From assembly GCA_937996795.1 (NCBI GenBank), contig CALKUH010000038.1, positions 1 through 64,000 of the forward strand: a stretch of DNA of 64,000 bases. The letters are read 5' to 3'. Positions 25,261 through 32,309 of the stretch are shown piece after piece (positions within the stretch are counted from its first letter, which is position 1; each line of letters starts with the position of its first letter). Source of the stretch: an uncultured Verrucomicrobiota bacterium. GTDB taxonomy: Bacteria > Verrucomicrobiota > Kiritimatiellia > CAIVKH01. Position numbers and translations under genes: made by a program. The notes beneath the pieces were generated by a model, which searched no databases, was not told the origin of the DNA, and worked only from the letters and a program-made list of their open reading frames with translations.

Positions 25261-25818
25261 ATGTCGGCAGATGATGATCCGGACCGGGCGCTGGTGGAGG
25301 CGGCGCAGGGGGGCGATCGCGAAGCGTTCACCGCGCTGGTGGAGCGGTATCAAACGCCGCTCTACCAGTTCGCATGGCGGCTGCTCGGCGGCGATGCCGC
25401 GCTGGCGCAGGACGCGGCGCAGGAGGCGCTGGCGCGGGCGTGGATCAAACGCGCCTCGTTCCGCTTCCGGCCCGGCGCGCGTTTTTCCACCTGGCTGTTC
25501 CAACTGGCGCGCAATGCGGCGATCGACCTGCTGCGCAAGCGGCGCGAGACGCTGCTCGCGGAGGAGGCGCCCGAAGTCCCCGCCCCCGGCGCGGACGCCG
25601 CGGCCGCGGCACAACACCGCGAAATCGGCGCGCGCATCGCCGACGCCATCGCGGCCCTGCCGGAGGAACAGCGCACCGCCGTCGTGCTCGCCGAATACCA
25701 CGGCCACTCCGCGCGCGAGATCGCGGATATCCTGCGTTGCTCCACCCGCGCCGCCGAGTCGCACCTCTACCGCGCCAAGCAAACGCTCCGCGCCGCCCTC
25801 GCCGACCTGCGCGCGTAA
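25261..25818 (+). CDS. ECF RNA polymerase sigma factor
   Basis: A 185-residue ECF sigma factor with region 2 (DPDRALVEAAQGGDREAFTALVERY, cut here as two parts of one helix pair; WIKRASFRFRPG, STWLFQLARNAAIDLLRKR) and region 4 (ALPEEQRTAVVLAEYHGHS, REIADILRCSTRAAESHLYR). It has no cysteine tail, so it probably needs an anti-sigma factor; the small membrane protein and CnrX-like sensor 2.4 kb downstream are candidates. An upstream ATG at 25216 overlaps the ATPase stop and has GGAG seven bases before it, which would add 15 residues. The start at 25261 fits the family N-terminus and the TATACT hexamer. Confidence 0.87.
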   Translation: MSADDDPDRALVEAAQGGDREAFTALVERYQTPLYQFAWRLLGGDAALAQDAAQEALARAWIKRASFRFRPGARFSTWLFQLARNAAIDLLRKRRETLLAEEAPEVPAPGADAAAAAQHREIGARIADAIAALPEEQRTAVVLAEYHGHSAREIADILRCSTRAAESHLYRAKQTLRAALADLRA

Positions 25819-25824
25819 CCCGCG

Positions 25825-25853
25825 TTGACAACCGCTTGAAATCGAACTAGTCT
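25825..25853 (+). promoter_or_regulatory. Promoter of the Phd/PIN module
   Basis: TTGACA at 25825-25830, a 17-base spacer and TAGTCT at 25848-25853 form a near-consensus sigma-70-type promoter 30 bases before the antitoxin gene. Confidence 0.6.
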
Positions 25854-25865
25854 GAACTAGTCAGA
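25851..25865. promoter_or_regulatory. Operator-like repeat over the -10 of the toxin-antitoxin promoter
   Basis: TCTGA-ACTAG-TCAGA is an inverted repeat, and GAACTAGTC occurs twice in a row (25844-25852 and 25854-25862). Antitoxins usually repress their own promoter through such sites. Confidence 0.5.
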
Positions 25866-25882
25866 TACCACTCGGACCCATT

Positions 25883-26134
25883 ATGAGCGCTGTTACCCTG
25901 TTTGAAGCCAAAACGCATCTCTCACGCCTCGTGGAGGCACTCGCCTCCGGTAGCGAACGGGAAATCCTGATTTCGCGCCGGGGCAAACCGGTCGTCCGCA
26001 TGGAAGCGGTGCGCGGTGGAAATCCCTCCAAACGGATCGGCGTGGCGCGCGGGCGCCTCGTTGTGCCCCGCGACATCGACCGGGCCAATCCAAGGATTGC
26101 GGCACTCTTCCAAAGCCCCAAGCCGGACACATGA
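25883..26134 (+). CDS. Phd/YefM-type antitoxin
   Basis: An 83-residue antitoxin of the Phd/YefM family. The N-terminal half MSAVTLFEAKTHLSRLVEAL, then EREILISRRGKPVVRME, is the usual DNA-binding fold; the Pro/Arg-rich C-terminal part (GVARGRLVVPRDIDR) is the toxin-binding tail. Its stop overlaps the toxin start by four bases (ATGA). It is preceded by its own promoter and operator, and it splits the metal island between the second sigma gene and the cysteine-rich proteins. Confidence 0.9.
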   Translation: MSAVTLFEAKTHLSRLVEALASGSEREILISRRGKPVVRMEAVRGGNPSKRIGVARGRLVVPRDIDRANPRIAALFQSPKPDT

Positions 26135-26517
26135 GGATCCTGCTCGACACGCATGTGGCCCTTTGGGCGTTGGCCGATGATTCACGCCTGCCTGCCCGCG
26201 CGCGGGCGCTCATCCTGGACGAACGTGCGGAAATCTATTTCAGCGCGGCGACGGTCTGGGAAATCGCGATCAAACATGCTCTTGCACGCGGCAGCATGCC
26301 CATCAGCGGCGCAGAAGCGGTCGCGCTGTTCCGCGAAGCCGGCTATCGGGAGTTGCCCATCACCGCCGCGCACAGCGCGGCGACCGAACGCCTGCCCCAC
26401 CATCACGCGGACCCCTTCGACCGCATGCTTGTCGCCCAGGCGCTCGCCGAACCCATGCGGCTGCTGACGCACGATCGCCAGCTCAAGGCCTATGGCGATG
26501 TGGTGGATTGGGTGTAG
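26131..26517 (+). CDS. PIN-domain toxin (VapC-like)
   Basis: A 128-residue PIN ribonuclease of the type paired with Phd antitoxins. Acidic metal-binding residues are visible: Asp6 (LLDTHVALWAL), Glu43 in SAATVWEIAIKHAL, Asp90 and Asp94 in HHHADPFDRMLVAQA, plus LLTHDRQL near the end. It probably cleaves RNA when free of antitoxin. Mobile modules like this move between genomes, so its presence here may mark an insertion. Confidence 0.9.
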   Translation: MRILLDTHVALWALADDSRLPARARALILDERAEIYFSAATVWEIAIKHALARGSMPISGAEAVALFREAGYRELPITAAHSAATERLPHHHADPFDRMLVAQALAEPMRLLTHDRQLKAYGDVVDWV

Positions 26518-26573
26518 AAACCCTCCGAACGGATCGGCGAGGCGCGAAACAGCGCAATTCCCTGAAAAAATCG

Positions 26574-26601
26574 TGCGTAGTTTCCTCCCGCCGCACGTTG
26601 C
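26574..26601 (+). promoter_or_regulatory. ECF-type promoter of the cysteine-rich protein gene
   Basis: TGCGTAGTTTCC (26574-26585) is identical to 28173-28184, and in both places CGTT begins 22 bases after the TG. The site lies 57 bases before the ATG at 26659. Conserved spacing between an unrelated pair of genes in one island suggests a common sigma factor. Confidence 0.55.
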
Positions 26602-26658
26602 ACCCATTAAAGGACAGCAAACAGTAGCTCGCTCAACCCACAAATCAGGAGATACACG

Positions 26659-27156
26659 ATGAAACGGATCGCAACGGTTGCCTTGACCCTCATGACGGCG
26701 CTGGCTTTCGCCACGGGAGGGCGGGCGGAGGAAAAGGCAAAGGCGGTGTCCTGCCCAAAATGTGAATCGGTTTGGGTGAAGGTGCCCAATGCCGGCAAAG
26801 CGAAAACCTACACGAGCGTGAAGAAAATGGCGTGCGATGACTGCCGCACGGCTGTCGAAAACTTCTTCGCCGGGGGAGCGTTTGCGCATACGTGCAAAAC
26901 CTGCGGGGACTTGGAAGCGTGCGAAATTGAACAAGCACAACTCAACGAAGAGACACGCGAACGCGCGGCCACATGCTCCAAATGCCAGGTCACCTGGGTG
27001 CGCGAGCCCCGGCAGGTCGGAAAGATCACGATCTACCGCACCACGAAGTCGATGAACTGCGAAACCTGCAAGAAGGCCGCTGCGGAGTATCTGGAAGGCG
27101 GGGCGCTGAAATCGGATTGCGAAAAATGCGGGGACGCCCTCACCGCGTGTCACTGA
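26659..27156 (+). CDS. Secreted protein with two seven-cysteine repeats
   Basis: A 165-residue exported protein not recognised from any named family. After a signal peptide (about 1-23, ending GRA) it consists of two copies of one unit. Unit 1 has Cys32/35, Cys59/62, Cys79/82 and Cys88; unit 2 has Cys106/109, Cys134/137, Cys154/157 and Cys164. Each contains CxxCxxxWV, then an acidic or basic MxCxxC with an AxExFxxGGA helix, and TCKTCG or DCEKCG. Fourteen cysteines in three CxxC pairs per unit fit binding of soft metals such as Cu(I) or Zn. AGGAG precedes the ATG, and an ECF-type promoter lies upstream. A periplasmic metal buffer is inferred. Confidence 0.75.
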   Translation: MKRIATVALTLMTALAFATGGRAEEKAKAVSCPKCESVWVKVPNAGKAKTYTSVKKMACDDCRTAVENFFAGGAFAHTCKTCGDLEACEIEQAQLNEETRERAATCSKCQVTWVREPRQVGKITIYRTTKSMNCETCKKAAAEYLEGGALKSDCEKCGDALTACH

Positions 27157-27194
27157 CGGGCCAATACCAGAATAAAGGAAAACAACGAAAGGAT

Positions 27195-27230
27195 GGCGGC
27201 CCTCATCAAGCTCCGCTTGTGAGGGCCGTC
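27195..27230. terminator. Long hairpin between two cysteine-rich protein genes
   Basis: GCGGCCCTCA(T)CAAGC, a TCC loop and GCTTGTGAGGGCCGT pair over 13-15 positions with one bulge. It lies 39 bases after one stop and 15 before the next ATG and lacks a T-run, so it may end transcription in part or protect the upstream message. Confidence 0.45.
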
Positions 27231-27244
27231 GAGTCGGAACACCT

Positions 27245-27571
27245 ATGAATTACTCGCACATGCTCGCCGTTGCCGCACTGACGATGCTTTCATGGATCGT
27301 GACCACACCTGCATCGGAAAAGATCGATGCAAAGGCCTATCCTTACCAGACGTGCCTTGTTTCAGGAGAAAAGCTAGGCGCTTCAGGCAAGGACGTTGTC
27401 CTGATTCATGAAGGTCAGGAGCTGAAATTCTGCTGCCGGAATTGCCTGAAAAAATTCCGGGCTGCCCCCCGGAAATACATGGAAAAATTCGCGTCCATGC
27501 CGTCTGCCAACGCCACGGAACAAAGCCCGCCGCCTCAACCGACGGACGATCACTCGGGCCACAAACACTAA
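27245..27571 (+). CDS. Secreted YHS/TRASH-like metal-binding protein
   Basis: A 108-residue exported protein: signal peptide (about 1-24), then one YHS-type module with YPYQTCLVSGEKLG (Cys37) and KFCCRNCLKKF (Cys63, 64, 67), and a C-terminal DDHSGHKH with four possible metal-binding side chains. The same module occurs twice in the protein encoded at 28948. No strong ribosome site was found before the ATG. The next gene begins seven bases after its stop. Confidence 0.75.
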   Translation: MNYSHMLAVAALTMLSWIVTTPASEKIDAKAYPYQTCLVSGEKLGASGKDVVLIHEGQELKFCCRNCLKKFRAAPRKYMEKFASMPSANATEQSPPPQPTDDHSGHKH

Positions 27572-27577
27572 CCGCGC

Positions 27578-28120
27578 ATGTTCCCCAGCCGAGGCATTTT
27601 CATTCTGTGGATCAGCTTGCACTCGCTCGCCGTCACTGCGCTCGCGGGCGGTGACGGCGCGCAGGCGGGCTCACCTTGGCTTGCTTATCTGGCGCGTTTT
27701 CATCCCGTGTTGGTTCATTTCCCCATCGCATTAATTCCAGCCGCGCTGCTCGCGGAGTGGCTGAGCCTCAAACCGTCCTGGCGTTCGCTTCAGGTCGCGG
27801 CCAGGTTCTGCATCACATTGGGAGCGATCGCGTCAATCGCGGCGGCTACTCTGGGGTGGCTGGCGGCCGATGTGACCGAGGTCCCTTACGAACCTGACTC
27901 AATTCTCCGCGCACATCGTGCGGCCGGGATCGCAACGGTCATTTCAGGTTTCGCAGCTGCGGTGTTCACCTGGCGAGCCGACAGGACAGGCCGTCGGACG
28001 GACTTCCTTTTTTATCGCATTGCCCTGCACCTTTCAGCTGCGTCGGCCATTTTTGCAGGTCATTTCGGCGGGCTCCTCAGCTACGGTGAACAGTATTTTT
28101 CATGGCCCACGGGCCCGTGA
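27578..28120 (+). CDS. DUF2231-family membrane protein
   Basis: A 180-residue protein with about four membrane helices. The segment LARFHPVLVHFPIALIPAAL is the hallmark of DUF2231, followed by helices around 75-95, 115-133 and 150-165. DUF2231 proteins occur beside haem or metal proteins in Planctomycetes and Verrucomicrobia and may bind haem through the His residues of HPVLVHF; the function is not established. The N-terminal 27 residues look like a signal peptide (ALA). It probably forms an operon with the YHS-like protein upstream. Confidence 0.72.
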   Translation: MFPSRGIFILWISLHSLAVTALAGGDGAQAGSPWLAYLARFHPVLVHFPIALIPAALLAEWLSLKPSWRSLQVAARFCITLGAIASIAAATLGWLAADVTEVPYEPDSILRAHRAAGIATVISGFAAAVFTWRADRTGRRTDFLFYRIALHLSAASAIFAGHFGGLLSYGEQYFSWPTGP

Positions 28121-28172
28121 TGAACGGCTCCGGGCTCCAACTCATCGCCCAACATGATTAATGCTATAGTGT

Positions 28173-28200
28173 TGCGTAGTTTCCTTCATTCATCCGTTTA
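28173..28200 (+). promoter_or_regulatory. ECF-type promoter of the CnrYX-like genes
   Basis: TGCGTAGTTTCC followed by CGTTTA 22 bases after the TG matches the site at 26574. The CGTTTA ends only eight bases before the ATG of the next gene, so the transcript would be nearly leaderless. Confidence 0.55.
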
Positions 28201-28208
28201 ATCATCAC

Positions 28209-28475
28209 ATGCACACTGAACCTGACAATCATCTATCGCGCGTGCTGGCGGAGTGGCAGGCGCCGGAACCGCCGCCGGGCCTGTCGGCCGGGGTGTGGGC
28301 GTGGGTGGATGCCCGTCGCCCGTCCTGGCTGGAAAATGCATGGTTGTTTCGCGCCGCCACGGTCCTCACGGTCGCCCTGTGGGTGGCGGTGGTCCTGGCC
28401 CCGGGCCGGCCCGCCATCGGCGTGGCCTCGGAGAGCCTGACGGTCGCACTCGCCCGCGCGGGAGGCGCACGATGA
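28209..28475 (+). CDS. Small single-pass membrane protein, possible anti-sigma factor
   Basis: An 88-residue protein with a hydrophilic N-terminal part (1-47, LSRVLAEWQAPEPPPGLSAGVW) and one membrane helix (about 48-66). Its stop overlaps the start of a CnrX-like periplasmic sensor by four bases. Size, topology and partner resemble CnrY and similar anti-sigma factors that hold an ECF factor at the membrane until the sensor binds metal. Sequence alone does not prove it. The likely sigma partner is encoded at 25261. Confidence 0.6.
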   Translation: MHTEPDNHLSRVLAEWQAPEPPPGLSAGVWAWVDARRPSWLENAWLFRAATVLTVALWVAVVLAPGRPAIGVASESLTVALARAGGAR

Positions 28476-28951
28476 ATTCGAATCGCTGGTGGATGCTTGG
28501 CGTGCTCGCCGCCGCCGCCCTCGCGTTTTCCGCGGGGCGCTGGACGGCCACGCCGCCGACGGGTGGCGACCCGTTGCGCGATATCTCCTCGATCCGGCTC
28601 GACTGGCTCGGGCTGTCCTCCGCGCAGGCGGCGGAAATCGCGACGTTCGAGCCCGCGTACAAAGAATCCATTGAATCCGGATGCGACCGCCAGTGCGCCT
28701 CCCGCTGCCAGTTGGTTCACCTGCTGACCACCGACGCGTGGGACGCGGATCAGGCGCGCGCGCAGGTCGAAGCCATGTGCGAGGCCCATCGCGAAAACGA
28801 ACTCGCCACGCTGGACTATCTCGAACAGGTGCGCCAGGTCCTCACTCCCGAGCAGCGCACCCGCCTGCTCGAACGCGTCGGCGAATGCCTGTGCGAATCG
28901 TGCGCCCGGAGCGGAACCCTGTGCTGCGTGCCGAAAGGAGATACGCCGTGA
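28472..28951 (+). CDS. CnrX-like periplasmic metal sensor, cysteine-rich
   Basis: A 159-residue protein with an N-terminal membrane anchor (about 5-22) and a helical periplasmic domain of the heavy-metal-resistance (CnrX/Spy/CpxP-like) type: DISSIRLDWLGLSSAQ, then CDRQCASRC (Cys71, 75, 79), EAMCEAHRENE with Cys103, and VLTPEQRTRLLERV. It ends with CLCESC and CC (Cys139, 141, 144, 151, 152). Metal binding by His/Glu/Cys is likely. GGAGG lies six bases before the ATG, which overlaps the upstream stop. The cysteine tail is not part of CnrX and is unusual. Confidence 0.72.
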   Translation: MNSNRWWMLGVLAAAALAFSAGRWTATPPTGGDPLRDISSIRLDWLGLSSAQAAEIATFEPAYKESIESGCDRQCASRCQLVHLLTTDAWDADQARAQVEAMCEAHRENELATLDYLEQVRQVLTPEQRTRLLERVGECLCESCARSGTLCCVPKGDTP

Positions 28952-29418
28952 AAACCATTCTCTCGCTGGTGAGCGCCTGCCTGCTGGCCGCGCCCTCGTT
29001 CGCGGAAACGCCCGCCGGAACCGCGCCCGAACCGAAGCCCTATCCCTTCACCTTCTGCATCGTGCAGGGCACCGAGTTCGAGGAATACAAGGAACCCTAT
29101 GTGATCACACACGAGGGCCAGCAGTACAAGGTGTGCTGCAAGGACTGCCTGGAGGAGTTTCGGGCGGACCCCGCGCCGCATGTGGAGAAATTCGCGGCGC
29201 TGCTGAAGAAACGCGAAGCGGCGGCGAAGCCGTATCCGCTGGCCACCTGCGTCGTGTCGGGCGAAACACTCGGAAGCCACGGCGAACCGTACATCATGCA
29301 ACACGAGGGCCGCGAGGTGCGCCTCTGCTGCAAGGGGTGCCGCAAGGATTTCCTGAAGGATCCGGCGAGCTACCTGAAACGCATCGACGAAGGCGCTGCC
29401 AAAACCGCGACCGAGTGA
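28948..29418 (+). CDS. Secreted protein with two YHS-like modules
   Basis: A 156-residue exported protein starting with GTG (AAAGGAG seven bases upstream; GTGA overlap with the sensor gene). Signal peptide about 1-19 (SFA). Two repeats follow: PYPFTFCIVQG with KVCCKDCLEEFRADP (Cys37, 63, 64, 67) and PYPLATCVVSG with RLCCKGCRKDFLKDP (Cys101, 127, 128, 131), spaced 64 residues apart. The same module is present once in the product at 27245. The CCxxC sites suggest soft-metal binding in the periplasm, perhaps handing metal to the efflux pump encoded next. Confidence 0.78.
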   Translation: MKTILSLVSACLLAAPSFAETPAGTAPEPKPYPFTFCIVQGTEFEEYKEPYVITHEGQQYKVCCKDCLEEFRADPAPHVEKFAALLKKREAAAKPYPLATCVVSGETLGSHGEPYIMQHEGREVRLCCKGCRKDFLKDPASYLKRIDEGAAKTATE

Positions 29419-29421
29419 TCC

Positions 29422-30630
29422 ATGCGCATCGCCCTGTTCATCCTGTGCGGCATGATGGCCGCGTCCCGCGCGCGCGCTGAACCCGCGCCGTTTGTGGAGG
29501 CCGTGCGCCACGCGCCAACCGTCGTCGCCGCGCAGCACCGGGCCGAGGCCGCGCTCGCGCGCGTGTCGGCGTCCGGGCGATGGGCCGATCCCGAATTGGA
29601 AGGCATGGTCGCGCGCAAGGAAATGCCGATGGAGGACATGCCGATGTGGGGCGCCTCGCTCCAGCAGCCGCTGCCCAAATGGGGCGAGCGCGGCGCACAG
29701 CGCGCGCGCGCACAAGCGCAGCTCGAGATGGCGCGCGCGGAGGCGGACCTGATGGCCGGGGAGGCGGCGATGGAGACGGCCCGCGCGCTGTTGGAGCAGG
29801 ATGCGGCGCGCCAGCGGACGGAATTGCTGAACCGCGTATTGGAGCGCACCCAGCGCACCCTCGCCGCCGCGGAAGCGCGGCTCGGCGTCGGCCGGGGCGG
29901 CATCGGCGAGTCCCTCGCCCTTCAAAGCCGGATCACGGAACTGCGCCTCGCGATCGAACAGGAACAACTGCGCATCGCGAATGCCGACGCGGACGCGCGG
30001 CGCGCGCTGGGCGTGCGCGATGACGCGCCGCTGCCCGCGTTTGCGGCGCCCGGTCCGGATGACATCCAGCTCGCCCGCGCGCCCGGCATGCGCCTGTTGG
30101 AAGCGCAGCGCGCGGAAGCAGGCGCCATGGCGGCGATGGCGCGCGCCTCGGCCCGTCCGATGACGGCAATCCGGATCGGATTCGAGCGGGAGGAGGCCGA
30201 GGAAGGCGATGAGGATACCGCAGCCGTCGCGCTGATGACGGAACTGCCGTGGAACAGCCGGCGCTACGCCAAGGCGGATGTCCGCGCCGCGACCGCCGAA
30301 CAGGCCGGACGAGAAGCCGAGGCCGAAGCCCTGCGCTTCCGGATTGCATCCGAACTCGCGCAAGCCTCGCGCCTCGAACGGCTGGCCGAGCGGACCCGTG
30401 CCTCGGTGGCCGAAACGCGGCACCGCATCGACAACGAATATGCGGCGCTCGTCAACGCGGCCGGCAGCGCAACGATGCAGGAGAGCCCGCCGATCCTCAT
30501 GCTGCTCGAATTGATCGATCGCGATGCCGAATTGGAGATGAAACGGATCGAGGCGGAGACGGAAGCGCGGATGGCCCGCGCGGATCTCTGGCCCCACGTG
30601 CCGCTGCTGACGGGAGCCCCCCATGAATAA
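29422..30630 (+). CDS. TolC/CusC-family outer-membrane efflux protein
   Basis: A 402-residue outer-membrane channel of the TolC family for the RND pump encoded downstream. A signal peptide (about 1-19, ARA) is followed by long amphipathic helices rich in Ala, Arg and Glu (about 60-155 and 270-400), the expected tunnel helices, and by short strand regions. The segment ADPELEGMVARKEMPMEDMPMW contains a run of five methionines that could bind Cu(I), here described in pieces as KEMPMEDMPMW. The C-terminal end overlaps the next gene by eight bases. No lipobox cysteine is present. Confidence 0.85.
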   Translation: MRIALFILCGMMAASRARAEPAPFVEAVRHAPTVVAAQHRAEAALARVSASGRWADPELEGMVARKEMPMEDMPMWGASLQQPLPKWGERGAQRARAQAQLEMARAEADLMAGEAAMETARALLEQDAARQRTELLNRVLERTQRTLAAAEARLGVGRGGIGESLALQSRITELRLAIEQEQLRIANADADARRALGVRDDAPLPAFAAPGPDDIQLARAPGMRLLEAQRAEAGAMAAMARASARPMTAIRIGFEREEAEEGDEDTAAVALMTELPWNSRRYAKADVRAATAEQAGREAEAEALRFRIASELAQASRLERLAERTRASVAETRHRIDNEYAALVNAAGSATMQESPPILMLLELIDRDAELEMKRIEAETEARMARADLWPHVPLLTGAPHE

Positions 30631-30994
30631 AAAACACCTCATCACATTCGCCGTGACGTTTGTCGCGGGCGCGATCCTCGCGCTGGCGGTTCGCTCCGCG
30701 CGCCACGAGCCTTACGCCGCGCCGGCGCCGGCTGCGGAAGCGCCCGCGCCCGCCCCCGCGCAGCCCGCTGACCCGCATGCAGGTCACTCGCAGTCCCCCA
30801 CCCGGCCTCCCGCCGATGCGGCGCCCGTGAACACGGTGTGCGCAATCTGCGGTATGCCGGTGGACCCGAAACTGCCGACCACGCTCTATCAGGGCAAGGT
30901 GATCGGCTTCGGCTGCAAGCGATGCCCGGCCGAATTCGCGTCGAATCCCGACGCCTACGGACCCGCGGCCCTGGCCAACCAGGTGGTGGAGTAA
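30623..30994 (+). CDS. Membrane-anchored YHS-like protein
   Basis: A 123-residue protein with one N-terminal membrane helix (about 6-24), a Pro/Ala-rich linker (30-65, with HAGH) and a YHS-type domain with TVCAICGMPVD (Cys73, Cys76, Met78) and FGCKRCPAEF (Cys98, Cys101). It is placed between the outer-membrane channel and the membrane-fusion protein, where E. coli has the periplasmic copper chaperone CusF. It is not related to CusF in sequence, but may play the same delivering role. The stop is one base before the next ATG. Confidence 0.75.
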   Translation: MNKKHLITFAVTFVAGAILALAVRSARHEPYAAPAPAAEAPAPAPAQPADPHAGHSQSPTRPPADAAPVNTVCAICGMPVDPKLPTTLYQGKVIGFGCKRCPAEFASNPDAYGPAALANQVVE

Positions 30995-30995
30995 C

Positions 30996-32309
30996 ATGAA
31001 CGCGTCGCTTCGCCAATCGGCGGTCGCCGGCTTCGTTTCGGGCGTGCTGCTTGTCGCGCTCCTGCCTGGACGCGCACTGTTTGTCGATCATGCAAAGGCG
31101 CCGTCCGCGGCCTCCGCGGGTGGCGTGCGCTACGCCTGCGCCATGATGGATTTTATCGGAAACGCGCCCGGCGACTGCCCGGTGTGCGGCATGAAACTGC
31201 AACCCGTCACCGCCGGGGAATTGCAGCGCGAGCAGCAGCGCCGCATGGACCTGGAGCGCGTGACGGTGGCGGAGGGACCCGCGCGCGTCGTGGTGCGGGC
31301 CTATGGCGCCGCGGAATACGACCACCGCTACACGCGCGTCGTGACCCCGCGCGTAGCGGGACGCATCGTGCACCGGCACGAGTCCACCTTCGGCTGCTGC
31401 ACGATCGTGGCGGAGGGCGCCCCCATTGTGGATCTCTACAGCCCCGAACTCATCGCCGCGCAGGGTGAACTGCTGGCCGCCCGTGCGATGGGCGACACCA
31501 ACCTGATCGCCAACGTGCGCCTGCGTTTTGAGCGCTGGAACCTCGCCGATGTCGCCGCGCATGTCCTGGAAACGGGCGAGACGCTGGAGACCGTGACCAT
31601 CCGATCCACCATTTCCGGACAGATGCTGCTGGAGGACATGGCCGCCGTGGACAAGGATCTCGAAGTCGGGCGCGAAGTGATGCCCGACACACAACTGCTT
31701 CGGCTGGTCGACCCGGACAAACTCGCGCTGGTATTGCAGGTTCCGGAATCGCAAGCGCGCTTCCTCCGCGAGGGACAACAGGCTCAGGTTTCCGGCGATG
31801 ACACCGGCCCGTTGCCGGACGTGGACGCGCGCGTCGGCAGGCTCGCGACCGAAATCAATCCCCAGACCCGCACGCGAGAGGTGCGCATCTGGCTCGAAGG
31901 CGCGCGCGACATCCTCCAGCCCGGCGCCCTGGTGTCTGCGCGCCTTCACGGCGCGTTGGGTCCCGACTTGAAACCGGCGGACCCCGACGACGAAGCCTCG
32001 TGGGGCCGGTTCCCGCTCGTGCCGAAAGAGGCCGTGCTCTCCACCGGCGTTCGGCACGTCGCGTGGCGGGTCGCGGGGCGCGGCGCGAACGGCGCGTTGA
32101 AATTCGAAATCGCGCCTCTCGCCCTCGGCCCGCGCATCGAGGACGAAAACGGGAACGACCTGTTCGTGGTCCGCGCCGGCCTTGCGCCCGGCGACGAGGT
32201 CGCCGCGCGAGGCGCGTTCCTCATCGACAGCCAGGCCCAGCTCGCCGGAACCCCCAGCCTGCTGAACCCCCAAGGCGCGGTGGCGCCGACCGCAGGCCAC
32301 GAGCACTGA
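30996..32309 (+). CDS. cusB: CusB-type membrane-fusion protein with metal-binding module
   Basis: Periplasmic adaptor joining the RND pump to the outer-membrane channel. The 437 residues have an N-terminal membrane anchor (about 8-28), a heavy-metal-binding module YACAMMDF...GDCPVCGMKL (46-68) like those of the ATPase, and the barrel-sandwich and beta-barrel parts (VVTPRVAGRIVHR, LYSPELIAAQGELL, VPESQARFLREGQ). The short helical hairpin is as in CusB. It ends with His-rich AGHEH. The stop overlaps the pump ATG. The symbol indicates family; the metal is inferred from the island. Confidence 0.9.
   Translation: MNASLRQSAVAGFVSGVLLVALLPGRALFVDHAKAPSAASAGGVRYACAMMDFIGNAPGDCPVCGMKLQPVTAGELQREQQRRMDLERVTVAEGPARVVVRAYGAAEYDHRYTRVVTPRVAGRIVHRHESTFGCCTIVAEGAPIVDLYSPELIAAQGELLAARAMGDTNLIANVRLRFERWNLADVAAHVLETGETLETVTIRSTISGQMLLEDMAAVDKDLEVGREVMPDTQLLRLVDPDKLALVLQVPESQARFLREGQQAQVSGDDTGPLPDVDARVGRLATEINPQTRTREVRIWLEGARDILQPGALVSARLHGALGPDLKPADPDDEASWGRFPLVPKEAVLSTGVRHVAWRVAGRGANGALKFEIAPLALGPRIEDENGNDLFVVRAGLAPGDEVAARGAFLIDSQAQLAGTPSLLNPQGAVAPTAGHEH

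Noticed and set aside
30623..30994. CusF-type copper chaperone between channel and adaptor genes
   Set aside because: The position fits, but the sequence has a CxxCGM/CxxC YHS-type site and lacks the CusF OB-fold Met/Trp/His pattern.
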